A DNA stretch of 64,000 nucleotides from Cristatella mucedo (Eukaryota > Bryozoa > Phylactolaemata > Cristatellidae), in NCBI GenBank assembly GCA_009760855.2, contig WPIO01000027.1, positions 56,001 to 120,000 of the forward strand, in the 5' to 3' direction. The notes under the pieces were generated by a model, which saw only the letters and a program-made list of their open reading frames with translations, did no database searches and was not told where the DNA came from. This document shows, piece after piece, positions 38,455 through 62,098 of this stretch. Position 1 is the first letter of the stretch. Every line of letters starts with the position of its first letter. The translations under genes were made by a program, and so were the position numbers.

Positions 38455-39085
38455 CGCCTGAACTTCGCCGGCTCAGCTGTCAAGCATCGAATTGATTTAT
38501 TTCCTCAGTTTGGGATCCTCAGTTTGGCTTGGCAGGTCGCTTCGCTCGCCGTTACCAGCCTATCCTATCCCAGGCTCCTTGCTCCTTCTCCACTCTCACA
38601 CACTCTCTGCTACCTACCGCTCGACAGCATCTAGTCATCTCAAAATCGATATCGTTTGGCGCGATCGAGCAGAAGGCTCGATTGCGCCGAAAGTCGGGAA
38701 CTCGCCTTCGGCTGCCTCACTGCCTGCAATGACGTTGGGCATTTTTATCGAGTCCCAGCTTCAGCGCATCGGTTCCGGTCAGCTCTCCCTCCTATCCAGT
38801 GAACTTATCTAGCTTTTTTTATTCTGATGCGCTTAGCGGGCGTACCTGTCTGTGCATGACTCAGCGAACGTTGCTAGCCAGAGATGGCCATGTGTGTCTC
38901 TGCGTTTGCTTTAGCATGCTAGCCCTGCCCGGCACGATACTCGTAAGCTTTTGCGTGCTTGATACAATCCATGTCACTAACCATTGGGTACCGAGTTGCG
39001 CGAAACGAGCTATAAAGCGTCTGGAGAGAGATCCTAGCACTCTTCTTAGGGTGCCAGACGAATGACCTATTACCATAATCAGTTT
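38455..39085 (+). mobile_element. LINE-C 3' fragment
   Basis: GTCAAGCATCGAATTGATTT, then CAGTTTGGCTTGGCAGGTCG (compare 33885-33930) and the UTR and tail TGCTTGATACAATCCATGTC, GAGCTATAAAGCGTCTGGAG, CTTCTTAGGGTGCCA. Confidence 0.6.
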
Positions 39086-40067
39086 CATAATTACGAGGAC
39101 AGTAAGTCCACTGAAGCCCTCCGGACGACACTTTGAAGGAGCCGACTGGACAACGGACGTACGCTGGCTTTCGCATGGGACGAATGATGATTTATGTACG
39201 TATTAGCCGTCTCTTAACCGCAAAATTCGCGAGGACTAGATGAGGGCGGCCATGTAAATAGAACGAAATCTCTCTCAGACGGAGCCAGACCTTGCCAGAG
39301 GCATTCTATCGCAGGAGGCGCACGAGCTTCGCCGCTTGCAATAGTTGCACCCCCTCATCTTCTTCGAGAGTCGCACTGGCCAATTGGTCCCTGTTCGCTT
39401 TGGCCCGCCAGCTTGGTTGGGTGTTTGCCTGCAGTGTCCTTTCTACGAGTCGAGCCTTGCGCGGCTTTCGGCCCACGCACGATGACCATCAGCCCTCCTT
39501 CCCCCCCCCCCGCGAAACAAAGCAAAAAAGTGGCAAGCTTAGCAGAGCTAAAGAAACGGCCAAGCCAGTGAGTAGACCGCCGGCAGCAAAGGAAAAAGCA
39601 GGAAAGTGGAAAGTGGAAAAGGAAAAGGAAAAAAGAAAAGAAAAAGGAAAGGAAGTGGAAAAGCAGCCCAGTTGGCGGTAGCAGAAGGGATAGCGCCGCT
39701 AGCTTAGCTGTGTAAGAACTATGTCGGCGAGCTCGCAGCGTACGACAGAGCAGAGCGGCAGACTTCGCCGCGAAGCAGGAAATTCGGCGCTAGAAAGAGA
39801 AGTAGGGACGGCTAGCTAGCTTACTGAATCTCGCTTCTCGGAGGACCTTTAGAAGAGACCGACGTTACCCGTAGTAGTAGTTTTCGGCAAAGATTGCACG
39901 AGCTAGCTAGCTAGTCTGTGGATCCGGTGGATACGCGAGCACGTGGGCAGATTTCGCTAGAGGGACCAGCGAGCAGAAACCTGCGCCTCTGCTGAGCACC
40001 GATCAGCTTAGTAATGCCCCGCCCCCGTCCCCCCCCCGCCCGCCCGCGGCCTAGGGTGGAGAGGCTT

Positions 40068-40070
<3 letters not shown>
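39086..40070. other. 5' flank of NLK, no gene recognised
   Basis: Includes a C run near 39501-39510 and a purine-rich tract (about 39585-39665, GGAAAAGGAAAAGG-type). The 129-codon frame at 39292-39681 is Lys/Glu repeat translation in its second half. Confidence 0.45.
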
Positions 40071-40071
<1 letters not shown>

Positions 40072-40128
<57 letters not shown>

Positions 40129-40170
40129 ACTACTACTACTACTACTAATAATAATAATAATAATAATACA
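40072..40170. repeat. Compound (CTG)n(CTA)n(AAT)n triplet repeat
   Basis: About 17 CTG (CAG on the other strand) units at 40077-40128, then CTA units to about 40146 and AAT units to about 40169, running into a reversed LINE-A tail. About 1.2 kb upstream of the NLK start codon. Confidence 0.95.
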
Positions 40171-40232
40171 CTCGACAGAGCGCACTCAGAGAGCGCAATC
40201 TCTTTCTAGGCGCTTTACATTTGCTGCAAAGG
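40148..40232 (-). mobile_element. LINE-A-type tail only (reversed)
   Basis: (AAT)n, then ACACTCGACAGAGCGCACTC, AGAGAGCGCAATCTCTTTC and TAGGCGCTTTACATTTGCTG. Confidence 0.78.
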
Positions 40233-40489
40233 AACTTTGTCAGCTCTGCGCAAAGCTGGGCATTTCTTCGGAAACCTTGGCCTCGGCCTGAAGCTCGCCG
40301 ACGAGGCCGCCTGCAGCCGCTGCGGTCGACTGACATTTACCGCTCCGGTGCCCACGGCAGGCTATTTTAGTGGGAGCCAGAGATGCTGGCTGATCGGCGT
40401 GGCCGCAGCGACTCTGCAGCCACTCGCTGAGCCCGCGCCCGCCCAGCGGCTTGCTAGCGCCGAACGTAGACCTAGGGGGGAAAACGCGT

Positions 40490-40527
40490 CGGTTGGTCGG
40501 TCGGTCGGTCGGTCGGTCGGTCGGTCC
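40490..40527. repeat. (GGTC)n tetranucleotide repeat
   Basis: About nine GGTC units in the NLK upstream GC-rich region. Confidence 0.95.
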
Positions 40528-40990
40528 ACCTTCGTTACTGGATGGAGTCTGACCGATTGATTACGGGCGCGGTCCAGACGGCTCCGCGAGGCGGCTGCCG
40601 CCGGTCGGTCGACGCGCCGCGCTCACATATGAGTGGCACCGTCAGTTAGTAAGTTTTTTGTTAAATGCGCCTTGTACAAGTCTAGTTCTAACAAGTCTGA
40701 GCTTAGTAGGAGGTAAAAAAGTCGACATGCGCTAGCAGCCTTAGGCCACGAGCGCCAACAACCGCGCGGGCCAAGAACCACCGCCCCAGTCACTCTAGGC
40801 CGCCATTCGCCAGAAAGTAATGAGGTCCGAACCAGCCAAGGATCAGCAAGCAGACAGGCTGCGCCTAACGACATCCGCCCTCCCGCCCACTCTCCCTCCC
40901 TCCCTCCGAGGAGCAGGCAGTCAGGCCCAGCCGCCGCAACCGGATTGCAGGCAAAACAGCTGGTGGAGGGGGCGGGATTTGCGAATGCGC

Positions 40991-41035
40991 GTCACGTGCC
41001 CGAGGCTTTGTGGGTAAGCGCTTGGTCACGTGACC
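40991..41035. promoter_or_regulatory. Pair of CACGTG E-boxes upstream of NLK
   Basis: CACGTG at 40993-40998 and again at 41027-41032, 34 bp apart. The second sits in a perfect 12-bp palindrome, GGTCACGTGACC (41024-41035), the form preferred by USF/TFE-type bHLH-zip factors. Binding is inferred. Confidence 0.45.
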
Positions 41036-41216
41036 CCTTTGTGCCCCGTCTGCCGGTAGCCGCTTGCGCGCGGGTTTGGGGCGCGTCCCTCGTTGGCCGT
41101 GCGCCGTCTCCAGTCAGCGTAGCGCGCGTCTCGCCACACGGCTACGCGGAGTCGGCCGAGTCGCCGTCGACTAACGCCTGCCGGACCGCAGACCCGCGCT
41201 CAGAGCTACGTCAGCG

Positions 41217-41300
41217 ATGCTCGTCGCCGTCAGAAGTGGGACCGCAGCAGCAGCAGAAGCAGCAGCAGCAGTCCCGCCGGTCGCTCACGCTTTGTCCTAG
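41217..41300 (+). CDS. Upstream ORF in the NLK leader (27 codons)
   Basis: ATG with G at -3, then 27 codons including an Ala-rich AAAAEAAAA run encoded by GCA repeats. It ends with TAG 12 bases before the NLK ATG and in the same frame. A uORF so placed could modulate initiation at the NLK start. Alternatively, the CCTAG at its end could be a splice acceptor that removes it from the mRNA. Translation is not demonstrated. Confidence 0.35.
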   Translation: MLVAVRSGTAAAAEAAAAVPPVAHALS

Positions 41301-41312
41301 GCGGACACCGCT

Positions 41313-53485
<12,173 letters not shown>

Positions 53486-53915
53486 CGGCGACAATGGCAG
53501 CGATGTCAGCTGGGAGCCGCGGTGGCTAGCTCGAGTCGGCGGTTGCTAGCTCGAGTCGGTAGTGGGGCATTTCCCACCTGGGCTGAGCACACAACTCGTC
53601 TTAGTACTCTGCCCACTTCTGCCGATCGACATCGAACTGCTGCTGGATATTGCCTTTGACAAACGAGACCAATCGCTCGTCTGCTGAGACGGCGCAACTA
53701 CGTTTATGCAAGTTTTGCCATTGGTTGACAAGAGCCATAGGTTTTTATAGGGGGCACCTAGAAATATCGTTTGTGTTGTTACTTGCGCCTCGACTCATTG
53801 TGCAGGCCCCGACGACGTCGCTCGACGTTCCTTAGTCCGGATCTGCTGCCCAAGACGTCAGCCTGCCGGAGGTGCTTCGTTACATGTACGTTTGCAATAA
53901 ATCATTGCTTGTTAC
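53486..53915 (+). other. NLK 3' untranslated region (probable)
   Basis: Non-coding stretch after the TAA stop. A canonical AATAAA lies at 53896-53901 and is followed by a T/G-containing stretch. No other coding exon is needed. The true cleavage site is not visible. Confidence 0.6.
53896..53901 (+). terminator. Polyadenylation signal AATAAA for NLK
   Basis: Canonical hexamer, the first on the + strand after the NLK stop, about 410 bases downstream. Function is inferred. Confidence 0.6.
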
Positions 53916-55225
53916 ATATGAGCCGCTGTTGAGTTCTCACTATGAGCCCCCATTGGAGAGATTAACAAGCATGCACTAGCTGCAGATGGATCATCGGAAA
54001 TAAGCACTTTACCCTAATGGCCACGGCTGCACAGCAGCCGTGCGGGCCTGTTCGTTAGGTGAAAATGCAGTATTCCTCAATTTTCGTTCTCATTGAAGTC
54101 CGATGAAGACTTATGAAAGAGCCTATACTTGTAGAGTTAATTGATTTTGAAGCTGGGTACAAGAGTAGAAGCAGCTTAAGTTGAGCCGTTCTGCACCAAA
54201 TTGGAAGCTGTCTTTGTGTCCTTGTAATATCTACAGATTACTGCTGCTGGAGTGTGCTCCCAATTTTCTTAATGCGTACGTCAGTACTGACGTGCATCAG
54301 ACATTACACAGATTGCATTAAGAGAACAAAAGCTGGCATGCAATGCGAAATGCTGTAGGCAGTTATCTGTGATTGAAAATTACCAAGCACGTTCGATCGG
54401 CTTGCCTGTCGATACATGGGCTACTGGATTGTGACCATTAGGGCAATGGATGACAATCTGGCTACCATGGACCGCTAATTCAGAGCTGTATTGACAGATT
54501 AAGTCGTCGACAAGTAAAGTATTATTAACATTTTATCATTCGGTTCTGCGTTTAAACTTCTAGCTAGCAGGACTAAATTGACGATAGCATTTTCATGGCG
54601 GTTCATACGAGAAAGGGCTTGACTGTGCAGCCAATGGTGATTATAGAAGAGCCAATGCGTATACAATCTGAAGGCAAACAAAAAATGAAGGGATGCCGAT
54701 TATAAAACTGAACCTGTAAGCTAGGGGCAATATACGACATACTGCATACTGTTTTCACTATCCCTTTCCACATTTTTTTTCAATCGTCGAACTCCTTATC
54801 CGGCCTCTAGCAAGGCTGTGGCCGTTGGGCTTTGGGCATTTTTTATTCGTTCGAGACGACCGATGATTGAATATTAGTAGTTTCTGGACCCTGTAGTCCC
54901 GATTCAAACTCGACTTGCCGCAGCATTTTTCGTTGATAAATTGACACTGCTGCTTTATCAGGCCGATTAACTCTGGGGAGAGATCAAGGCTCGGCCTTTT
55001 TTCCACTCTGCCGTCAGCAGGGCCTAAAAAGAAAGACGTCTTTGAGTCTTGTTTGTCTTGTCTCTCTTGCCAGTGAGTTAGATAATCACGTAACTTGCGG
55101 TTCACCACATCCTAAGCAACAGCTGTACGAGTTCCAAAAAACCAATCCCGAGAAATCTCCCGTTCGGGAGCCACCGGACTTGATTTATCGAATGGATTTA
55201 ACAAAGTTAATAAAAAAATGCAAAT
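53916..55225. other. Downstream flank of NLK, nothing recognised
   Basis: AT-richer DNA. The minus-strand frame 54758-55108 (116 codons) has no recognisable motif. Confidence 0.4.
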
Positions 55226-55227
55226 AC

Positions 55228-55394
55228 TAGCTGATTTAACAGCCTCTTTTGTCGAGCGACAGAATAGCCTTTACGGATTCACCGACACCTGCAATAGCGA
55301 TAAAGGATCGCCCGCCGCAGGATTCGAACCCACGACATCGTGAGCTAGGTTGTGAAAAGCAATCGCCTTACCTAGTGTGCCATCACGGCTGACC
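55228..55394 (-). mobile_element. SINE-A copy, near complete (reversed)
   Basis: TAGCTGATTTAACAGCCTCT, AGAATAGCCTTTACGGATTC, AAGGATCGCCCGCCGCAGGA, TTCGAACCCACGACATCGTG, ATCGCCTTACCTAGTGTGCC, ATCACGGCTGAC. Confidence 0.85.
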
Positions 55395-55487
55395 GAGTAC
55401 TTCACAGTCGCCGAAGAATATTTTGTCCACTTACGATCAAGACAAGGCTGCTACCCATCTACCTCGTAGCGTCATATAAACGATTAA

Positions 55488-57030
55488 TAATAATAATAAT
55501 AATAATGCACTTGATAAAGTGCCCTCAGAGAACTTAATCTCTTTCTAGGCGCTTTACATTTGCTGCAAAGTGAAATGCAATTGAATGGTAAGTAAAATCA
55601 TGCTTGAAAAACAAACAAATTTAATAATATGGTTAGGCGTGACATGCACAGGGTCAGCATGCAAATGTGGTTAGTGGCAGCATGCACAATGTCAGCACGC
55701 ATAAGCACATCAAGGACGAATCACAGGGACCCACTAAATGCTGTCCTAAATAGGTGTTTTAAAGTTCCTTTTAAATGTGGTCAGGTCAGGGGATGTTCTG
55801 ACGCAGGTCGGGAGGGAGTTCCAGGCTTTGGGAGCATACGAACTAAATGCACGGTCTCCAAAGGATTTAAGATTTGTACGAGGTATTTGTAGACTGTTGG
55901 ATTCTGAAAAGCGGGTGGTACGATGCTTGGCCTGATGCGGTAGTATATCTGATAGATAGGCTGGAGCGATAGAATGAAGGGACCTAAAAGTGAGCGACAA
56001 AACCTTGAAGTCAATCCGTTGCTTGACTGGTAGCCAGTGCAGGTCGGTGAGAAGTGGAGTAATGTGGCAACTGCGACGCTCACGACAGACAAGCCTAGCT
56101 GCAGAGTTTTGCACCAGCTGCAATCGCCTGATCGCACATGCTGGTAGGCCAGTAAGCAGTGAGTTGCAGAAGTCGAGACGGGATGTCACGAATGCATGGA
56201 CCAACTTGGACGTGGTATCCTTATCTAAACAAGCCCGAATTTTAGCAATGTTATGAAGCTGAAAATAGGCAGATTTGACTGTGGAGCTGATATGGTCGTC
56301 TAACGAGAGGTTGCTTTGGAATATGACACCTAGATTTCGAGCCGATTCAACTGGAGATATGCTGGCAGAGCCAATTTTGAGAGTCAGCCTTTCCAATCTC
56401 TGAATCACACTGGGTTTGCCCATAACTAGTAAGTTAGTTTTATCATCGTTTAGTTTTAGAAAATTTGCTACCATCCACGTGTGGATGTCATCAATGCATG
56501 CAGCAAGTGAGTTGAGAAAATTTGATGTGCTCGAAAGCTGGGAGGGATCAAAGCAAAGGTACAACTGAGTGTCATCCGCATAGAAGTGAAAGCCTAGATT
56601 GTGCTTGGCAATCACATCGGCAAAAGGGAGAGTATAAACCGTGAAAAGAACCGGACCTAGCACGGAGCCCTGAGGTACTCCATATTTCAGAGGTACTTCA
56701 GATGATCTTTGTCCATTCACGTCAATACTCTGGAGTCTCCCACTGAGATAGGACCTGAACCACTGCAGAGCAGTGCCAGTGATGCCCAGGCGAGATGAGA
56801 GGCGCTCTAGAAGAACTTTGTGATCGATGGTATCAAAGCTGCCGAGAGATCGAGCTAAACAAGCAGAGACACTTTACCCATGTCTGCATTCCTAACTTGG
56901 TCGTTGTATACCCTAAGCAATGCTGATACTGTGGAGTGATTAGCTCTAAAGCCAGACTGGAACTTACTGGCAAGGTGTGAAATTTTGATATATGAGTTCA
57001 GCTGGTCTGCCACGACCCGTTCCACGTTAG
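55488..57030 (-). mobile_element. LINE-A, longest and best preserved copy
   Basis: 5'-truncated non-LTR retrotransposon, 1.5 kb: reverse transcriptase from the [11 protein letters not shown] block onward, C-terminal region, ~200-bp 3' UTR and tail ending in (ATT)n (read on the minus strand). It serves as reference for the other LINE-A copies. The N-terminal RT blocks missing here are represented at 19250-19395 and 61508-61660. Confidence 0.92.
55746..57030 (-). pseudogene. LINE-A reverse transcriptase, C-terminal two thirds
   Basis: A 324-codon open frame ends at 55746. It carries YGVPQGSVLGPVLF (residues 13-26), FHFYADDTQLYLCF with an intact catalytic YADD (47-50), SRLDFCNSLLTGLPA, LVQNSAARLVCRERR, LHWLPVKQRIDFKVLSL and FSSYAPKAWNSLP. 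Upstream in another frame lies VERVVADQLNSYI, then [20 protein letters not shown]. Motif A ([12 protein letters not shown]) is broken twice: a TAG at 56855-56857 just before it and a one-base deletion near 56835. The copy is therefore dead. The ORF type is that of CR1/L2/Rex1-like elements; I cannot pick the clade. Confidence 0.88.
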
Positions 57031-59095
57031 CAGGCATTACTTGCCCGATTACTTGCATATTACGCTAGCACGGTCGTCGAGATGTAGCTGGCGAACCAGC
57101 AGCAAAACTTAGGATTTCAGGTTGGTGCCACCAAAGGGTTGCTCATATCCTACGCATTTAAGGTAGCAAATAGACATCGAACAGCACGTTCGAGCCGGCA
57201 AAATGACTCAACTCATGCCATGCGACGTGCAACTAATTCTAGTTAGTACCTGTACTGTTTCTGACTCGCCTGGCGTGAACGCACATTTATACCAACTAGC
57301 GAGCCTAGCGACAGAATGGGGCATCCAGTTGCCTGCTAACGTGGTTAAAGCCAACTTCAAGTAGTCGCTTCCGGACGTTTGCGGTCGAATCTCGGGACTC
57401 AAGGGCACGCCGTACGTCGTGCGCTAACTCGGGCACTTGCGGTTTCTGGCAGGAGGGTAGTTGGCAGCCTCTCGAAGGCTCGACCTTGGTCAAGCACCGA
57501 CCGGCTCGGTGCCAATTCAAGGCCGATACTTCGACTGAGTCCCCGCAAGACCACTGAAACGCAAATTGAGTACCGAGCTCGCATTTGTAAGCGTCATCGC
57601 CTGCGACTTCGATGCCACTGAAATATCTACGGCACGACCATGGAAATTTCATATTCTCATTCAATAACGTAACGGCAATATTGGAAACTCGTTACGCGCC
57701 AAATGCCGGCCCTAAGACTTTGAAAATAAATAAATTGTCTTGGTAAGTAAATGGTGAATTGAGTAGGAAAAATCTAGATAGCGACAGAATGGATCCTACA
57801 CCGCTATGTACTTGCCCAAGACCCATCTATAACTCCACACATACATAACTCGACTCATCGTTGCTTCCAGAACTTGACTGAGGCAGCGAAATTACCTCGC
57901 TTCTGTTACAACGCCTTGTTTCAGGAAATGGTCTTACGGCTAACGATCGTAAGTGACAGATTCTCCCATCGGAATAGCGGATAGCTAAACAGGAAGCGTA
58001 CCTCGATAGAGACCCAAAATAGAGTGGAGACAGTGCAAGAAAGAGACCCAGTGGCCACTTAGTTGCTGAGCGGTTCACGGAGCCGCACACTTAGTGCAAA
58101 TAACGCCCTAGTCAGGCGTGCTTGATTGGTTTTCCATGCAAAAACCCGGCATTCGTTACATCTCTTAGCCAGCTACGTACTCCGACTAGCCATTCTCCAG
58201 CTTATAGGGCGGCTAGGCACCACTAGGCACGCCTCTTCCCCCCCCCCCCCGAGGACCCAAAGGCACCATATTGGACACCTGATTTAGAGGCCAATTGCAA
58301 TAACAGGGGAACTGATTGCATGCCACAGTTGCACATTTACTGGCTGAAAGCTGTCAGAGTGAGCTTTAGTATCTTTAATTTAAACCAAAAAAGGTTTTGC
58401 CTGTCCACAGTCTCAAATTTTGTAGGATTGGTGCCTTAGCTTAGCACAGCGTTTCGACGGCGACGGCAGGATTCGACAGCAGCACCTTAAAAGATGCAAT
58501 GCAACAGTTGTAATAATGTAGAAAGAATATCCGCTACCGGGAGGCTGACATTGGCCAGCTTCCCTGCTGGCTAGAATGTCGAGGTTAAGGTCGATGTAAG
58601 AAGCGCTTGCCAGTCCGCGATGCTTTAGCGAGATACAATGTGGAAGCAATTATGGTACACTTAAGATCCTACCGATTGCACTAAATTGGAGCGTGGTTAC
58701 GGCTTAGGGCTTCTAACTTAGGCGCTGGGGACCGCAAATATGTCCACCCCACTCTTTATTTCACATTACTCTTTGCCGCTTGACCCTACCGACTCCTGAT
58801 GGCAGTTGGGTGCAAAGCCGGCGTCGGGTCAGCCGTATTTACGCGGTTCGCACGCACGCGAGGGTAAAGATTAGCTTTTACACCGGCTCAGTAGTTTTGG
58901 TGCTTCGAGCTAAGCAATGCCTCTTACGCATCTACAATATTGCTCATTCAAAACGTACCGCTAACTCTAGGTCGAGTTGTGCGTCTACGACTCCGTCACT
59001 AGCCCGAAAGTCTGGTGAACGCCGTCCCAGTGGTTTAAATCTTTAAATCCCGCTTAAGCCGGAAAGCTTCTGCGGATTGGGAATACTCCGATTAG
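57031..59095. other. Intergenic DNA, nothing recognised
   Basis: A minus-strand 119-codon frame (57305-57664) shows no recognised domain. A C run lies near 58241-58250. Confidence 0.4.
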
Positions 59096-59106
59096 TAAAT
59101 GTATAT

Positions 59107-59108
<2 letters not shown>

Positions 59109-59176
<68 letters not shown>

Positions 59177-59273
59177 GCACGCACACACACACGCACGCAC
59201 GCCCACGAACGCACACACGTGCGAACGCATGCACGCATGCACACATGCATGCAAGCACACACACACACACACA

Positions 59274-59310
<37 letters not shown>
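59109..59310. repeat. (AC)n/(GCAC)n microsatellite block
   Basis: About 200 bp of CA repeats with CGCA and ATGCA variants, ending in ATATATA about 20 bp before a LINE-A tail. Confidence 0.97.
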
Positions 59311-59311
<1 letters not shown>

Positions 59312-59334
59312 CTAGCTTATCTTAATAGTTTCTG

Positions 59335-59545
59335 CAAAATGCATGCTGCCACTAACCACATTTGCATGCTGACCCTGTGCATGTCACCCCTAACCATATT
59401 GTTCATTTTGTTTGTTTTTCAAGCATGATTTTACTTACTATTCTATTGCGTATCCCTTTGCAGCAAATGTAAAGCGCCTAGAAAGAGATTAAGTTCTCTG
59501 AGGGCGCTTTATCAAGTGCAATATTATTATAATTATTATTATTAA
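59335..59545 (+). mobile_element. LINE-A 3' UTR and tail
   Basis: AATGCATGCTGCCACTAACC, then GTGCATGTCACCCCTAACCA, CCCTTTGCAGCAAATGTAAA, GCGCCTAGAAAGAGATTAAG and (ATT)n. No ORF portion remains. Confidence 0.88.
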
Positions 59546-61505
59546 AATAGAGAAATGTAGACTTAATAGTACTGCTCCCGCTTTCGTTGTCTGATTTTCT
59601 ATTGCTACTGTTTCCTTGTCGCTGTTAGCTGAGGCTTTCTTGATTGAATTGATAGCTACAGTGAGACAGTTGCGAACAAACAAAAGCTAATATATTCGAA
59701 CCGGCCATCGAATTTACGTTACGCCAAACTGTCAAGGAGATATCGAAGCTCAGTGGAGAATAGACAAGCTGTGTCGTCGTAGGGAGCTGAACCCAGATAA
59801 ATTGCATGGGTTTTCTTTCCAACAGATCGGGGCATTTTTGAAAAAGCTGCGTGCCTTACCACGGATAGAGCGCCTTGACGGTCCGTTACGTTTGCGGGAC
59901 TTCACCAGACCGTCGAATTGTTCACTCGTCCAAATCTATTTATGCTTTTTTTATGAGGATCTCGTTACTCAGTAGTCACACATGAAAAATTCCATATGTA
60001 CTGAACTCCAAGCCGCGAACTCCGAAACAAAAAGTCATTCGACAGAAACAGTATAGGCTTAACTGGAGTCGAAACCCTGCCTCGACAGAGAGAGGGTCAG
60101 ATCTTGGCTACTAGACAGTAGATAGCACTAAGACTATCGCAGCTGCCTCAGTACTTGAACATCATATGAATTGTTAGTGTCACTTTGCCATCGTGCTATT
60201 GACAGACACTTTAAATTCAGCATCCTGAAGCGTACTGTGAGCCTGACCTATGTCGGTCGCGGGTTAGTAAGGCAAATGCCTGGCCCCGTAACATTTAATG
60301 TCCGATCAGGCCAATATAGGGGCGTTAGAGAGAATGGAATGTCCGCTACGACCAAGACGGATGTGAGATCGTGTTGCGTCTGCATATGCTCGGGCGCGGC
60401 TGACCTTTGCGGTGTCAGTCTATCCGTAAGCTTAACAGGCCCAGATTGGGTGAAGTAGACAAACGAGTTGGATGGCTATTGGCTGTAACACCCGCACTGG
60501 ATGTGGCCATTTTGTCTTCCTCGGATTGATCCTGATTACTCAAAACTGCATTCGCAACACTAGACAGTAGCCAATAGGATGACCTGCCTAAGCTATAGAC
60601 ATGCCGCTATCTTTCCAGTGACAGAAGGGAACGTGGAAAAGCGACTATGAAAGTCGTATCGCCTGAGAATTGTGCATGAAAAAAGGAAGCCGCATTCAGG
60701 CTTATAAGCCATCAAATCCGAAGACCAGTCGTGGTTGCGTTGGTAATAGTAGTATCGCGTTCAGTGGTGCATGTCCCACGGCTTGTGGACCATGAGCCGA
60801 TATTAAGATAGGATGAGGATGAGCGATGAGGAATTCTGTTGAGGTGAAGGAAGCAGAGAAGAGCCAACTGAGCAGTGCATTAGTGGATAGAAGTGAAGAA
60901 TGAAGTCGCTATCTAGGACGTCGCAAATCCAGCCAGGCATTGGACAGTTTTAAGGCGGCTCTTGATGACGTAGGTATTTTGATAGGGTTAGTACAGAGCG
61001 GCAGGCAATGCCGATTCAGCTGCATTGTTACTGCGCTCTTCCTCGGAGCTTTCGGTTCCTGTAGCGATCGCCCAACTGAATAACCCTAGCTGAATCACTC
61101 AAGCCTCGGTGGTGCGATAATTCAGTCCATACATAAATGCAATAATTTTATGAGCGGCTAAATCCCAGGTAAACTATCTATCCCGCCGCCGCCGCTTGCC
61201 CATAGCAGGGATATTTAATAATTTGAGGATAGCGAATGGCTGAAGTCATCTTTAAACCCCGTGACCAAACAATGACTCAACCGGATTTACAAAGCGTTAA
61301 AAGCAGTTTAGGAATGAATATCGTCGCGCTAGAAAAATAATTTTCCCGTAGGACTCAAGCTTACAAACTCGGTCCTTAAGGACCCGATACTCCCCCGCCC
61401 CTGTGCCAAACCAGGGCAACGATATACGAAACAAGAAGTTAAGAGTCATATCGAAGCCACCAATTTCAATCGAAAAACATCTAAATATTCTTGCTTTTCT
61501 GAGCT
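59546..61505. other. Intergenic DNA, nothing recognised
   Basis: No gene or repeat recognised on either strand. Confidence 0.4.
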
Positions 61506-61507
61506 TG

Positions 61508-61660
61508 GAGTATCTAGAGTTCTGCTGGTCTGCCACGACTCATTCCAGTGTCTTTGATAAGAACGGTGGAAGGGGGACCGTGGCGGAAGTTGCTCAAGTT
61601 CTCTTGGTCTAGTGTTGCTTTCTTGAGTAGTGGCCGGACTACAGCCTTTTGAATAGTGCT
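61508..61660 (-). mobile_element. LINE-A N-terminal RT fragment (reversed)
   Basis: Minus strand reads IQKAVVRPLLKKATLDQENL, then SNFR, the first RT block of this class (VxPLLKKxxLDxxxLxNYR). It corresponds to 19250-19395. Confidence 0.72.
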
Positions 61661-62098
61661 GAGAGATGACCTGAAGCTAATGATACATTATATTTATACT
61701 GTTAGTTGTGCATGGCAGCAGCAGATCTTTGCATCGTAGATACAGGACAGTGGGTAGAGGTTCAGATCTTCTTAATAGTCATCAAGCCCGCTAGAACCCC
61801 TGGGACCACTCTGAAAAGAAATATATTTTCCTTATGCAATGAACCCTTGACATTTGGTGACACGGTTGTGGACGACGCCACTGACTTGTTTGCCACGAGA
61901 GCTTACTGAAATCCGCTAACTGCACGACCATAACCGACGCTACACCTAAAGGTTTCTCCTTCTTTCACACCGGAGGTCAATTAAAACTGATCTTAGCGTA
62001 GAAATTGTCGCTCGCTCGTCTCTGAATTTTAAGCACGTTCACAGCCGCCCGCAGAGGCCTTCGAGTTTCTTGCACTTAATCCCCAACTGTGAATGCCA

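Larger units (their letters stand above)
40250..41312 (+). promoter_or_regulatory. GC-rich promoter/leader region of NLK (probable)
   Basis: CpG-rich DNA directly upstream of the NLK ATG, in contrast to the AT-richer intergenic DNA. It holds a GGTC tandem repeat (40490-40527), a GC box GGGGCGGGAT near 40968, two E-boxes, a CAG-rich stretch (41243-41271) and an upstream ORF. No convincing TATA box is seen. The transcription start is not identifiable from sequence alone. Confidence 0.55.

Noticed and set aside
53806-53835. Alternative NLK last exon after TGCAG at 53801-53805
   Set aside because: None of its frames gives the conserved NLK C-terminus, whereas 53431-53485 does.
57305-57664. A 119-codon minus-strand frame as a possible gene
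   Set aside because: No motif recognised and nothing in the flanks suggests exons.
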